Assembly (NCBI GenBank): GCA_015501585.1
Contig: JADNRY010000041.1
Location: 248,001 to 312,000, forward strand
Source: Rhodocollybia butyracea
Lineage: Eukaryota > Basidiomycota > Agaricomycetes > Agaricales > Omphalotaceae
DNA length: 64,000 bases
Direction: 5' to 3'
Below, piece after piece: positions 48,632-60,100 of the stretch. Below the pieces are notes generated by a model that had not been told where the DNA came from, searched no databases, and worked only from the letters and a program-made list of their open reading frames with translations. Both the position numbers and the translations under genes were made by a program. Positions within the stretch are counted from its first letter, which is position 1, and each line of letters begins with the position of its first letter.

Positions 48632-50848
48632 ATGAAGCTCATATTCTCCGGGCTCGGGGTTTTAGTTTTCCTGGTGGTACGAACGCTCCTCTCTGTCAGG
48701 AAACGCAGACAGCTTCCTCCTGGTCCTCGAGGTTTACCTATCATAGGCAACGCCCTGCAACTGGGTGGGGTAATGCCATTATGGCTGGTGTTTGACAAGT
48801 TAAAGGACGAGTACGGTGCGTACTCTTGATATCTACCATTTGCCGTCTTTCATCTCGCGTCATAGGCCCTGTTGTCTACCTGAATATGATGGGACAAGAC
48901 ATCGTCGTTCTCAACACCAAAGCCTCGGCTACGGAGCTCCTCGAGCGTCGTTCCTCTATCTATTCAGATCGCCCCAGGGGTATTGTAGCGGAGTACCTCG
49001 GGAGTCATTTAACACTCCCATTTGCACGATACGGTAAACTGTATGTCTTGAATCTGGCTAATAGAGGTAAAGTCTGACGTGCATTATGCAACTTGAAGAT
49101 GGCAAGTCATGCGGCGAGCCAGCCATGCCGTTTTAAATACTCGAGTCAGCAACCAGTACCAATCTGTTCAAACCGATGAAGCAGTACTTCTCACCCATAG
49201 TCTGTTGTGCGATACCTCCTCTTCAATACGTGCCAAACTCAACAGGTGCTCAATTGATCCATTTTTTTTTTTTTGATATTACTCGCTCTCATTTCAACCC
49301 ATCAGGTCTGCAACAACCATAATTTCCGTTGTATACGGTAAACAATCGGGTCTTTACTTGGGAAAGTCGGTCGAAGGAGTCCCCGACTCCTCGCTTCAAT
49401 TTCAAACTCAGATTACTGCCAGTTCACCGGAAGAGCTTCAGGCTCCCGATGCTCTTCAAACTCTCAGCAATATTGCCCATCGGTTTACCAACGCCATGTA
49501 TCCAGGGGCGTACGCTGTGGAAATTCTTCCAATACTAGATTATCTTCCGGCCCCGCTTGCAACGTGGAAGAGGGATGCAAAACGGGACTTTAAGAAGATA
49601 TCATATATATTGAGAAGGTATTTTGATGATGCAGTGAGTAAGCTCTTGCTCTATTAATGATTTTATCTTCAATTTTACCCTAAAACAAAGGTTAAAAACG
49701 ACACTCAAAGATCAAGTCTATGTGTCAATCTTTCTGAAGACCAATCTGAATTGACGAGTGTCGAGAAATCTTGGATTGCGGGAACCATTTCGTAGGTGGT
49801 TCCTCCCTTAAACGTAAATGCCTCGGACTCACGTTGATGTATTGCAGCATTGCAGCCCTTGAAACCGTGAGTGAGCGTCATTTGTCCCATACTAGTCCAA
49901 GCGCACTGATTTCAGCACAGACCAGTAATACCCTGTCATTTTTCATCTATGCCATGACCCTGCATCCCAATGTTCAGCAACAAGCCCAAAATGAACTAGA
50001 CCGGGTTGTGGGGAGATCACGGAATCCGACTTTTAGTGATATGCCACACCTGCCGTACGTGAGGGCGATCGTGAAAGAGGTTCGAGACTCGAAAACCTCC
50101 GAAGTTATCTCATTAACGCATCGAGCAGGTTCTTAGATGGCAGCCTGCAATACCGTTAGCTGTACCACACGTCTCACTGAAAGTTAGGCTTGAATACGGT
50201 TCACGGTCATATTAACATTCTGACACTTTCAATCAGGACGATTGGTACGAGAATTACTTCATCCCAAAGGGTACAAGCTGCATAGCAAATGTATGGTAAG
50301 GCCCACGAGTCATCATCATTTCTCCTCGCTATTACTCATGCAATGGAACGTAGGTCGATGAATCGCGATAAAGATGTTTATGGTCCAGACGCCGACCAAT
50401 TCCGTCCTGAGAGATTCCTTGAACTCTCAGACAAGGGATTTATGCTCAGAGGTGAATACGAAGCCGATGATGGGCATTACACTTATGGTTTTGGGAGAAG
50501 GTATAGTTCTTTTTTCTTTCTTAATTTTAACAATACCTAAGTCACCATTGAATTAACAAAGAGTATGTGTGGGGAAGCACGTTGCCGATAATGCGTTGTT
50601 TATCAACATATGCACTACATTGTGGGCTCTATGGGTGGAGCCTGATAACTTTTACAAACCCGTAGAAAATCGAGTCCCATTAAAGGACCTCCTCAAGTAG
50701 GTTATGTTTAGGCTATATGTACGGACATCGCTGATTTTTGGTCTCAAGCCCAAGCCCAGACTTTCAATGTCGTTTTATTCCTCGATTTCCAGGTGCAGAA
50801 GTCGTCCTTCAGAGCTTACATGATTATATTGCACCTGGAACAAATTAA
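48632..50848 (+). CDS. Cytochrome P450 monooxygenase, microsomal type
   Basis: A class II fungal P450, membrane-anchored in the ER. The N-terminal anchor [20 protein letters not shown] is followed by the proline hinge [19 protein letters not shown]. Splicing restores the frame at each break: [36 protein letters not shown], and so on. The I-helix region reads [18 protein letters not shown], the ExxR motif is [16 protein letters not shown], and PERF is in [11 protein letters not shown]. The haem-binding loop is split by an intron: [16 protein letters not shown] with the Cys ligand. After an intron with donor GTAGGT (about 50697), the last exon ends [20 protein letters not shown]. About a dozen exons, roughly 510 aa. 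The pattern is like the CYP families expanded in mushrooms; substrate unknown. No biosynthetic partner genes lie nearby. Confidence 0.92.
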
Positions 50849-51170
50849 ATAGAGCCTTTATTGTTCCGATTGATTGTTGATTACTACTGTAATTGTGGTG
50901 AGCATACTACATATGCAGACAAACGAATCCAAATATAGAAAGCGGTCAAAGCGTAAAATATCTTACTCGAATCTTACTGGCGATTCGCGAATTTTATTCA
51001 AATTACTTCACTGGTTGCAGATTTTATCTTTTTTCTACACTGTGCATCTTTCAAACTGTAATAGTCAATCTTGAGCGCACCTGTTCTAAATTCGACTTAT
51101 AAGCGCCCGTAGTGACAGGTCATGCGGTCTGTTCCGGCTCGCAGGCGCCTAATTGTTCATTTTTTCTGCT
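50849..51170. other. Intergenic gap, no gene
   Basis: About 320 AT-rich bases between the P450 stop and the bL31m start. The small frame at 50874-51074 is not convincing. Confidence 0.4.
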
Positions 51171-51659
51171 ATGCAACTCTGCCAACGTTCGCTGTTATCA
51201 TTAAGATTATCGAGAAACCCTCCCTTCCAACTACCGAAAACCCGATGTATTTCCAGCTCTCCGTACGGTCGCACTCATGTTTGGAAAAGACGGCCGCCAG
51301 TTCTTCCTAATCCCGTCGTCCCAAAATTCCCTCAACGTGTTGTTCGAGCCGATGGAACCTCTTTTACTCACTGGACCACGTCTCCTCGCTCATTTATACG
51401 CTTAACACGTGATACGACGAATAATCCGATGTGGAATACTGCTCTTTGGGCAGACGACCAGGCAGTCGAGGACGAAGCTAATACGACAGGAAGAATGGGT
51501 AGATTTAACAAAAGGTTCGATGGTATCGGTGGTGCAGGGGGTTCTGTTGACTGGATGGCGGGTACGGGAGAGGGCAGTGGAATCGCTCTTGAGGGACAGT
51601 TAGTTGACCCGAGCAAGTATGTAATAAAGACGAAGAAAAAGAAAGGCGGTGGCAAGTAA
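51171..51659 (+). CDS. Mitochondrial large-subunit ribosomal protein bL31m
   Basis: A single exon of 162 aa from the ATG at 51171. The first about 40 residues form an import presequence rich in Arg, Leu and Ser (MQLCQRSLLSLRLSRNPPF). The ribosomal core reads PKFPQRVVRADGTSFTHWT followed by TSPRSFIRLTRDTTNNPMWN, the signature of the fungal bL31m family (yeast Mrpl36). The C terminus is Gly-rich and ends in a lysine run (KTKKKKGGGK). The frame is open upstream of 51171, but that part has no ATG and would spoil the presequence. Other frames here are shadows. Confidence 0.85.
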   Translation: MQLCQRSLLSLRLSRNPPFQLPKTRCISSSPYGRTHVWKRRPPVLPNPVVPKFPQRVVRADGTSFTHWTTSPRSFIRLTRDTTNNPMWNTALWADDQAVEDEANTTGRMGRFNKRFDGIGGAGGSVDWMAGTGEGSGIALEGQLVDPSKYVIKTKKKKGGGK

Positions 51660-51858
51660 CAGTCACTGTTCACTGTTCAGTTAGTACTCTACATTTGCAC
51701 TCAGCAGCTGGCTAATTTTGCTATAGGTTTCCGCTATTCTCGCACATTGACTTTCCACAACTACCAGTGGGAACCAATTATTCATTTAGTACCCCAGTCC
51801 ATAACAATAGAAAAATATGAGAAACCTAGAAAAGAGAAAAGAAATTCAGCGTTTAACC

Positions 51859-52102
51859 TCAAATAACAACCTCAACCTGTTTCAGGTTTGCTGCACGCAG
51901 GCGCTCCATCCTCTGTTGGTAAACTTTCCATCTAGGAAAGGAGCAGAATTGTGAGACTTGCCTCTTATCCTCTCCCAAAGAAAGTCTTTTGTCGAGTGAA
52001 GGTATACCAAATCACCCATACCATATCCAGGGCCGTCAAACTACACTCGCACTGCCGTTGTTAGCATATGGTCACTAACTTTGGAGGACACTGTTTCGCC
52101 AT
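51859..52102 (-). CDS. Small protein, about 59 aa, function unknown; one apparent frameshift
   Basis: Exon 1 is 52102-52076 (MAKQCPPKL). An intron with donor GTGACC and branch-like GCTAAC ends in TGTAG, giving exon 2 from 52040 (FDGPGYGMGDL). One extra G in the two-base run at 52007-52008 then opens GIPSLDKRLSLGEDKR. A GC-AG intron (GCAAGT..CCTAG) leads to exon 3 (51931-51859): WKVYQQRMERLRAANLKQ, then VEVVI and a stop. With that one base the total is exactly 60 codons. The C-terminal half is a charged amphipathic helix. An alternative with a GTATAC donor after GDL needs no frameshift but gives a less protein-like, shorter tail. I do not recognise the protein. It overlaps no other gene. Confidence 0.4.
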
Positions 52103-53102
52103 CTCGAAAGACACAAAGGTGAAAGATAGATGGTCCTCGCGTTGGTCAGTTGAATGTTGGGGATACTTGTCTATAAGATAGATCATTGACAACCTATCTG
52201 TTTGCGATCCATACAAGTTCCCCAGATTCGAGGCATCGAAGTGTAGCAACTCAAGTTCGAAGACCACAATACTTCCCAGCCCACAAGGGTCTTCGTCCTG
52301 TCTTTGATTGGATGATGAAGACAGTGGAAGGGAGGTGGACGAGAGACTTCGATAATGAATCAGTACTCTGGATGAAAAAATCAGCTCAGCTCAGTTGTAA
52401 GTATTACCCGAAGTGCAAAGCAGGCTACAGTGTGATAACAGCTTGACGAGCTTGATTGCCTCAAGCCACAGGAGTCCAAGGTTTCACGATCGTCTAGCCA
52501 GTTCAGAGTTATGAGAGCTTTTTAGCGAAGATGAGTAGTTAAGTTACATATGGTTCCATTGAAAGTAAAGTACTTTATTCTATATTCCTGCATTTTACAA
52601 ATTATGTACCATAATGCACAAGATTTTCTGCAATAAATACAGGAAACTAAAGACATGTGAGGACCCAGAATAATGAGCAAAATGGATAGATTTATGGAAT
52701 GAAGCGGAAGTATGGTACGTGTAACGGAGAAACAGAAGGAAAGAGAGAGAGGCTTGAAGTTGAACGAACAGCAAGAGTGATGCCTACAGAAAAGATGAAA
52801 GAATTCCGCCAGATAAACGTGAAACTAAGTATTGATAATTGGGAAGGGAAAACTAATTTTGTGGAGTGCGGGATTGAGCCAGTCGAGGAGAGGGGAGGGC
52901 GAAAAGAAGGTATTGCAAAGTGATTGGAGCAGTTATGGCCAGATAGTGACCAACACAAATATACAAGGAGAAGGAATCACCGGACAGGGAGCGAGAAAGA
53001 ATACTATTCGAACACGCAGTTGTACAATCACAAGACGGTTTAGAAACCTCGTCCATCATCACCCTGTAAACTATCTGAACGGACTGAAACACCGCGGAAA
53101 CA
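52103..53102. other. Intergenic, no further gene supported
   Basis: About 1 kb. Frames at 52186-52446 (plus) and 52692-52958 (minus) lack recognisable patterns; the latter part is probably the 3' UTR of the PIN4-like gene. Confidence 0.45.
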
Positions 53103-54878
53103 TCAGATCTCTAAAGGTTCGTAAGTTCGAGCGTCGAGCACACCTCTGGGTTGACCCTCGCTAGCACCAACTCTGCTATCTCTTCTACCGAATCCACCGA
53201 CACCGGGCCCTCGGGGCTGTCTGACGACACCTCCGGGACTTTCATGGCCACTACCACTTGATGCGTTCATCGATCCAGCCGACTGCAAACCAGAAGGGAG
53301 GTTGGGCACCGGGGGTACACCGCCACCAAATCCTCCATTAGAAAAGAGGGAACTAAAGCCGCTCGATAAACGACGAGAAGGAGAAGCAATCGTGGCATAG
53401 CCTTCGCGAATGTTACCATTGGAGGCACGAGTGGTGAGACGAGGAGCTTGGGAGTGGAGCGTTTTCAAGTCTGGCATTGATTTTTTCACTCGCAATGAGG
53501 CGGGAGCAGCTGAGATAGTGGACCCAGTGGGAGTCAGATAGGCAGACGGGGCTCGAGAGAGTGTTGGAGCCCGTTGAACTTGTTGCTGCTGCTGATTTCA
53601 AAAAATGTTAGAAAAGTAGATCAAAAAAGATCGGGAAGACATACCCTTTGCGGATCGATACGAGTTACGACGGCATACCTTTCGTCGCCCTCGCCAACAG
53701 AGTAGTGGTACACGCCAAGCTTTTGGGCGATGAGATGCACGACACGACGCTGTTTAGGAGTCAACATTCTAGAAAACGCCAGTTCATCGCGCATGCGGTC
53801 GTCCTTGAACAACAAGATGCGAGAATAAATTTCGAGAGTTGATGGGTCATTCAAATCTAATTCGCTGGCTGACGCCTTGTCAGAGGAAGGGGCCGGGGGA
53901 AAGACCTGTGGCGCAGCAGGAGCTGAAGCCAAAGAAGGATGGTTATAAGGAGAAGGCATGGTTGAAACGGGAGGGGAGTATTGTGGCTGCTGCTGTTGGT
54001 ACGAACCAGACGAGAAGGAGCGTTGAGGGGGAAAACCCGGAGGAGCGGCAGGACTGCCGTAGTCCTCATATCCAGGGGAAACAACACCACCGATTTGCTC
54101 TTTCTCAAGCTGCATTGAGCGCATGCGACGGAGGGCTTTTTCCCTCTCGATGCGTTCCTTCTCACTTGCTTGAAGAACTTTCTTGTACTCGACGCGTAGC
54201 TTACGTCCCTGCACGTCGAAACCATTCAGGGCTGCAACAACGGCGTCTGCATCGACAGACTGACGAAAGTTGGCAAAAGCGAGACCACGAAAGGCACCTT
54301 GCTGGTCGAGATGGTAATTGAAAGCGTACGGGGTAGGAATAGACAAAGACGCCTAGAAGCGGCGGTCAATTGCTGGCCATCGCCGAAGAATCGAGACAAC
54401 GTACAATTATATCCAGCAGTGTTTCGCGCTTGACATTAAATGGTATATTTTTGATAACGATGGCGGTAGGAATTATTTCGTCATCAGGATTCTGACTAGG
54501 CGTAGTAGGACCTATAGGTGGGCTCAGATGGCTCATAGGAGGGGAACCGCCAGCGGAAGAAAAGTCTGAGTTGTTATGAGGCGACAGAGAGCGACTGTCC
54601 GAGGAATTATCAAGCCATTGCTGAAGAAAAAAGTGAGAAAAAGCCGGATGAAAAAAAATGGATGAACTGACTGTGGGAAGCCCACCTCTAACAGGCTTGT
54701 TCTTCAGCGGGGACTGACCAGTAGTAAGGGGATTATATTGGCTCTGGATAGGAATTCCTGGAGATGTAGCAAAGTGATATTGAGGCCGGTTGCCGCTGGA
54801 GCCTTCATAATCGTAAGAGTCGTGAAGACGTTGCTGAGAAAGCGACAGAGAGGAAATATCTGGCGGAGAACTGGTCAT
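53103..54878 (-). CDS. RRM and R3H domain RNA-binding protein (PIN4/Cip2-like)
   Basis: A post-transcriptional regulator of the yeast Pin4 / fission yeast Cip1-Cip2 group. From the ATG at 54878 the N terminus is Ser-rich and disordered (MTSSPPDISSLSLSQQRLHD). The RRM starts at TAIVIKNIPFNVKRETLLDI (RNP2 = IVIKNIPF) and, after an intron, has FRGLAFANFRQSVDADAVVA (RNP1 = RGLAFANF) and VQGRKLRVEYKKVL. A charged helix and a Gln/Pro/Ser-rich linker follow. The R3H part reads LTPKQRRVVHLIAQKLGVYH with the RxxxH pattern. The C-terminal region is Gly/Ser-rich and low complexity. Five or so exons with short introns, about 515 aa. The protein probably binds single-stranded nucleic acid in the cytoplasm; yeast Pin4 links to checkpoint signalling, which cannot be seen here. 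Confidence 0.88.
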
Positions 54879-55071
54879 AATTGTCTTGAGAGAGAGAGAT
54901 GAAAAGTCCTAATGTGCTCGTAAAGAAAGCAGAGAAGGGAAAATGGCGGAGAAATGGAGAGAGAACTGATTTTGATGAAAAAGGCTCTCGAGTTCTTCAA
55001 TCTTGACAGGTGACTCTTGCCCTTGGCTTAGCTAACACGGACTTGTTATTTGTTAAAAAAGTACAAAGCGT

Positions 55072-55411
55072 TTACACAACTATTGCTCGCTTTAATGGTG
55101 TCAAGTCAAAAGACACAGGTATAGAAAATAATCTAGTATGGTCCCAAGGCCCTCTGGAGCTTCCTGCGGACACAGGGCTACTGATTTCTTCTATCGCAGT
55201 GTCTACTTGTAAACCAGAGACTCTTTGTCTTGGACCACGACTAGCAACCATCGGCGGTGCAAATGTCGGTCTCGGAACAGATGGCATGTAAAACTTTGGC
55301 ACGCTGCAAACACCATGAGTTATACTTGTACAGCTTTCTTTCATTTTATTACCTTCGAGCTGGTGTAGGGCCTTGTGCCAAACGCAGAGGACTGGGAGGG
55401 CCTCTTCGCAT
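55072..55411 (-). CDS. Small two-exon protein, 96 aa, function unknown
   Basis: Exon 1 is 55411-55353 (MRRGPPSPLRLAQGPTPAR). A 49-base intron (GTAATA..TTGCAG, 55352-55304) removes a stop, and exon 2 (55303-55072) continues in phase: SVPKFYMPSVPRPTFAPPM, then ASRGPRQRVSGLQVDTAIEE, ending LTPLKRAIVV with TAA. The composition is basic and Pro-rich in the first half, with the acidic cluster later. I do not recognise it. A further 5' exon is possible, because a splice acceptor (TTAAACAG) precedes the ATG in the same frame. It lies upstream of the PIN4-like gene on the same strand, 193 bases from its start codon. Support is the clean splice and open exon 2 only. Confidence 0.42.
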
Positions 55412-55858
55412 GTTGGATTCGAATAAAATGACTGTTTAAAGTGGGAATAAAGGTCCAAGGCAAAGCAGAAGCCTGCTCGTAGTTTGCCACGGAAACTACA
55501 CCGAGTATTAGAACCACAGCAACCCGAAACAGACAGACAGAATACTGACAAGAAATTTGGGACAAAATCCTACAAAGTTACAAGCGAAAAACCGGACAGT
55601 CTTGCGCGCGCAAAACTACAAAGCAAAGTTTAATAACGTAGTTTGCAGTTTGCCAGCCGATTCGATCACCCGTCGGTACCAGTCCGTTGCTGAAGAGCTG
55701 TAACTTGTTCGTTGCTAAACGTCAAGTGACAACTCGTGGGTCAGTGATCCTCGTGCTTGTATCACCCTCGCCTGTCACGATTTTGTATAACTGGGCCAGA
55801 TAGATACAACGATTAAAATAGAATACACAACAAACGACGATAACACATATTTACACTC
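55412..55858. other. Intergenic, no gene supported
   Basis: About 450 bases between the small gene and the UBC11 stop. Contents are a possible 5' exon region near 55480-55565 and otherwise nothing recognised. Confidence 0.4.
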
Positions 55859-56800
55859 CTACGCAGACTCATCCTTGAGTGATCTATAATTTCGCAAAAG
55901 CTGGGTTTTGAACGCTGTGAATATCATCAGATGAATTCGAAACTTGGAGCAATTAACTGATTGCAATGATTGAACAAACCTTCTTGATTGTTCCATATAG
56001 CGGCGGCGTCAGAGTTAAGCGGTGAGGCGTTGTTGGGCTCTGAGAGAAAATATTAGATGGACAGGGTTCACAGCCGAAGATGACGCACCACCAAGCAAAG
56101 ATTGAAGAGATATGAGGATCGTCTGCACGCTATAGACAGCGGACCACTTGTCCTGTGCCATCGGATCGTAGGGTCAGCAAACGCGCCACAAGAAAAAGTC
56201 CGACAAACCTGTAAAATATCAAGACAGATAGTCCCAGTGCCGATATCGACGTTAGGATGGAAACAGGGCGTCTCAAACTTTATAGTGGGCGCAATGTAGG
56301 GATAATTGGGTGGAAAATGGATAGATATTCTGAACGTCAGTCCAGCGTAGACCTGATATGAGATACTTTTGTTAGCAGAACAGAGGAAGACCTTGTTGAT
56401 TTGGCTCACCGTCCCTGAAGCACCTTCAATTGTCCCCACCCAATCGAATAGGTTCGAGTCGCTTTTAGGAAAGGCAGACTATGTAACACGGATAAGTTCG
56501 ATCAAACAAGCTTTACCGCGAGAGAGATTTGCGACTGACGATACCAGGAGAGGAGGACATCTATAGTTGATAAATGAACCGCTATTCCTCGACCTCGAGC
56601 CTGCTTTAAAAAACGCACCATTAGAGTCATAAGCTCATTACCGAGGCTAGAGCAGCATTAACCAATATTTCAACAACAGAATGTGGCGAACTTTACCGTT
56701 TGGCGACACTGCCTGCTCCAGACTGTGAAGAAGCGGTATGACCAGATTTATTGGACGCGGGTGCGCGAGGAGGAGCTAGAGAGGACGTTACTTGCTCCAT
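55859..56800 (-). CDS. UBC11: Ubiquitin-conjugating enzyme E2 C (Ubc11/UBE2C)
   Basis: The E2 that works with the anaphase-promoting complex to start ubiquitin chains on cyclins and securin. The exons had to be assembled: [20 protein letters not shown] at 56800, then [63 protein letters not shown] and [17 protein letters not shown]. Next is [11 protein letters not shown] with the catalytic Cys, preceded by the HPN motif. After another intron come [40 protein letters not shown] and [18 protein letters not shown]. The short Ser/Ala-rich extension before the UBC fold and the MSSSPGISAFP block are specific for E2 C. Eight or so exons separated by introns of about 50 bases, roughly 190 aa. It diverges from EDE1. 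Confidence 0.94.
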
Positions 56801-57175
56801 TGAGAATATATACGAGGAGATATGTTATACAGAAAGAGTTCAAGAAAAAAACCACTGAGGGAAGCGGAGAAAGAAGTAGTTTGAATAACAGTAACGCGAG
56901 GCTAGTTTGACACGTGATGGCTACTAATAGGTTGCTACATAATTTAATTACAAGGTCGTTAGTATTTGTGTCCTTCTTTTCCTTCGGTTTTTTTTTGCCC
57001 GGTTACATGCTCCTTTTCCTCTATATCTCTAATCTGCTTTCTTCTGTACAAATTTTCGATGCAGTGAAAAGTTTTTTTTACTTCCATACGCGTGTGCCGG
57101 CATTTTCCGTCGGCTCATGTGGGAAACCGGAAATGATGCGTACTACGCACTTTGAAGTCTTGACTTGCTCCAACA
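56801..57175. promoter_or_regulatory. Divergent intergenic region UBC11 / EDE1
   Basis: A 375-base gap between divergent start codons. It holds T-rich tracts near 56990-57080 on the plus strand, common in fungal promoters, but no certain TATA box. Confidence 0.35.
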
Positions 57176-60100
57176 ATGTCCTCCAGCTTTGCGCCTACGC
57201 AGGCAGAGCTCGCGCTCGTTAACCAGATTTTCAGCCAATATGATACCCAACAAATTGGAGTTATCACTGGTGAAGTCGCTGTCCGTGTATTTGAAGGTGC
57301 CAAGCTACCTCCCACCACACTTGGCGAAATTTGGAGTATTGCTGATGAGGACAATCATGGCTGGCTGTCGAAAAAAGGTGTCTCAATTGCGCTTAGGCTT
57401 ATTGGATGGGCTCAGAAGGGAGAGAAGATCAGTAAAGACTTGATTTCGAAATGTAAGTGTAATGTTGTGAGTCTAGGGACGAGGGATTTACTTGAAACAT
57501 TTATGAAGCTGGCCCATTACCTGTCGTTGAAGGAATCTCTGTCGTTTCTTCACATAACACCGGGAGATCAATACCCAGTTCTCCACCGCCAACTTCATCC
57601 TTGCCTCCGCTGGCACCGCTTGACAGAACCAGGTATGTCAACATGTTTATGAAGTCGGAGCCCAAAGATGGTCTCCTGAGCGGTCAGTGATTTCTGTCTC
57701 CTTGTTCTGAATCTACTGTCGCTCATAGCTTGCACATAGCTGAACAAGCTCGCGACATATTCGTCAAATCCCGTCTATCAAACGACCAGCTACTTCAGAT
57801 ATGGTTCGATTACCTGCTCTCTTGTACATTATATATATATTCTAATATCCAAAATCCAGGAATCTCGCTGATACCCAGGACCGCGGTGCCCTCGATTCTA
57901 CAGATTTTGCCATAGGAATGTATTTCATTCAAGGAGTAATGTCCAACCAGATTCCTGTCATACCCACTTTCCTACCGCCAGGTCTGTATCAACAGGCTTC
58001 GGGCGGCGCAACTCCCAGCGTCCGTACGCATCTTACTGGAGGCACGACTGGCTCGTTCAGTCCTGGGCCTACCCAGTCTTCATTCCCACAGAACAGAGCC
58101 TACGTCCAGCCACAATACACTGGTCAGATGCTCCAGCCTCAGAGCACCGGTGCAACTGCCCAGAAAAAGCCTTTGGTTGCTCCCACTCTTCCTGCGCGCA
58201 AAGTGACAAACCCTTCGGCTATCGGAAGCAGCGCGTTTGGTGCCGCCCCTCAGTGGGACGTCACTGCTGCTGAGAAGGCTTCGTCTGATGGCTACTTTGA
58301 TACACTAGATACTGCCAAGCTGGGGTACATTGAAGGAGAGGTTGCTGTACCCTTTATGTTGGAATCTAAATTGCCTGGGGATGTACTTGCTCAAGTCTGG
58401 TGAGTCACCTTGCAGTTTCTGAGGTTCAACAAGAACCTAAGTTGTTTACAGGGATCTCGCCGACCTCAATAATGACGGCCGTCTCACTCGTGACGGCTTT
58501 GCTGTCGCAATGCATCTAATCCAGAAGAAACTCGGAGGAGGAGATATTCCTCCCAGTCTTCCTCCGTCTTTAATTCCTCCGTCCATGCGTCAAGTCAATA
58601 CTGGAGTCTCCTCATCCCCTTTCTCTCCTGTACAGGCTCAACAGCCTACCTCTCAACAAGACTTGTTCTCTTTCGACGAAACCCCACCTGCGTCTGCGGC
58701 TCCGTCTAATGGCGCGTTCAATATTCCAATGCAAACCACGGGCTCTCAACAGGCCCAGCAACAACCTTCGGGCTTCGTGTCACCATCCAACTTTACTTCT
58801 CCTTCACTCTTTGCGTCACCTTCTGCTTCACATGATCCCTTTACTTCCTCAGGTACAAAGTTTATAAATCTGCCTACCCCACAATATTGATGATATCTCA
58901 GGTTCCAAGGATCTCCTCAGTGACGATGAAGAGCTTAATACCGCCTCATCACATCCTCTTGAGGACCAGTCTGCAGAAATTGGCAACACACAGAACCAAT
59001 TAAACTCAACGAACAAGTCCCTCGCAACAGCCAGGAACACACGAGAGACAGTGGAGCAAAAACTTGCTAACCAAGCTGGGCAACTTGCGGCTCTTCAGAC
59101 TCAACTGTCGGCCGCCAAAGCCGCATACGAAACGGAAACGAAATTGCTCGAGACTTTAAGGGAACGTTACTCCACCCAGACTGCTGAAATTGACAAGTCC
59201 CGTACCGAGCTTATCACTGCCGAAAGTGACCTGAGTGCTATGCGTGTCGAAAAGACGGAAATCGAAGGGAGTTTCTTGAGGGACAAGGAGGAAGTGAGAG
59301 CGATTAATCGAAAAGCTTTCGAGGCCAGTCAGCAGATCGAAACTTTAAAGGCCGAAATCGAAAAGGCAAAGAAGGAAGCCAAACAACAGAAGGGTCTTTT
59401 AGCTATTGCCAAGAAACAGCTTAGCTCTAAAGAAGCTGAACGAGCTAAAGTCGAAAAGGAGCTTGCCGAAGCTCAGGCTGCGACGGTGGCCGTTGCCCAG
59501 GAGAAGGAAGAAGTGGAGGCTGAATTAGAGAAGGTTACTACTATGCCGGTGGATACTGGTGCAGACTTGGTAGTTACGGCGCCGGTTCTTCCGGAGCGTA
59601 CGACATCTCAAGATTCCTTAACGTTTGCTGCTGCCCATGCATTGCCAACCACTCCCGATCTTGGTACGCCTGGGAGTAAGAGTAACAATCCTTTCGAGCG
59701 GCTGGTCAAGTCTGACCCATCTACTCCCCGGACTCAGTCTCCCTTCCTACCGTTCAGCAACGCCACCGTACCTAGTCCGTCCGTGCATAATGGTGGTGCA
59801 GAGATGGCGACAAACGAACCCTCGTTTGACGATCCGTTCGGTTTCTCTCAGGCATTAGATGTTCCTATCGAAGCTCCCGTTCCAACTACCGACTCAGCGC
59901 CCTCTGAAGATATTACCGGTATATACCCGCCACTCTTGACCTTTACGAATCCTCTCCTCCGACACCGACAACTGCTCAGACAGAGGAGTTTGTCACACCT
60001 CCCTCTACCGCTGATGGTGCTGCTATCAACCGCAAGTCTACTGAGGAAATGATGACCTCCAAATTCCCTGACCTTGGAACTGATGTCGTTACGGCTCCCA

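Noticed and set aside
49060..49300. Apparent degeneration of the P450 after RYGKL
   Set aside because: An intron GTATGT..TTGAAG joins GKL to [12 protein letters not shown] and all later motifs are intact; the gene is whole.
50690..50700. Early stop after LLK in the P450
   Set aside because: The GTAGGT here works as a splice donor; the next exon gives the usual P450 C terminus.
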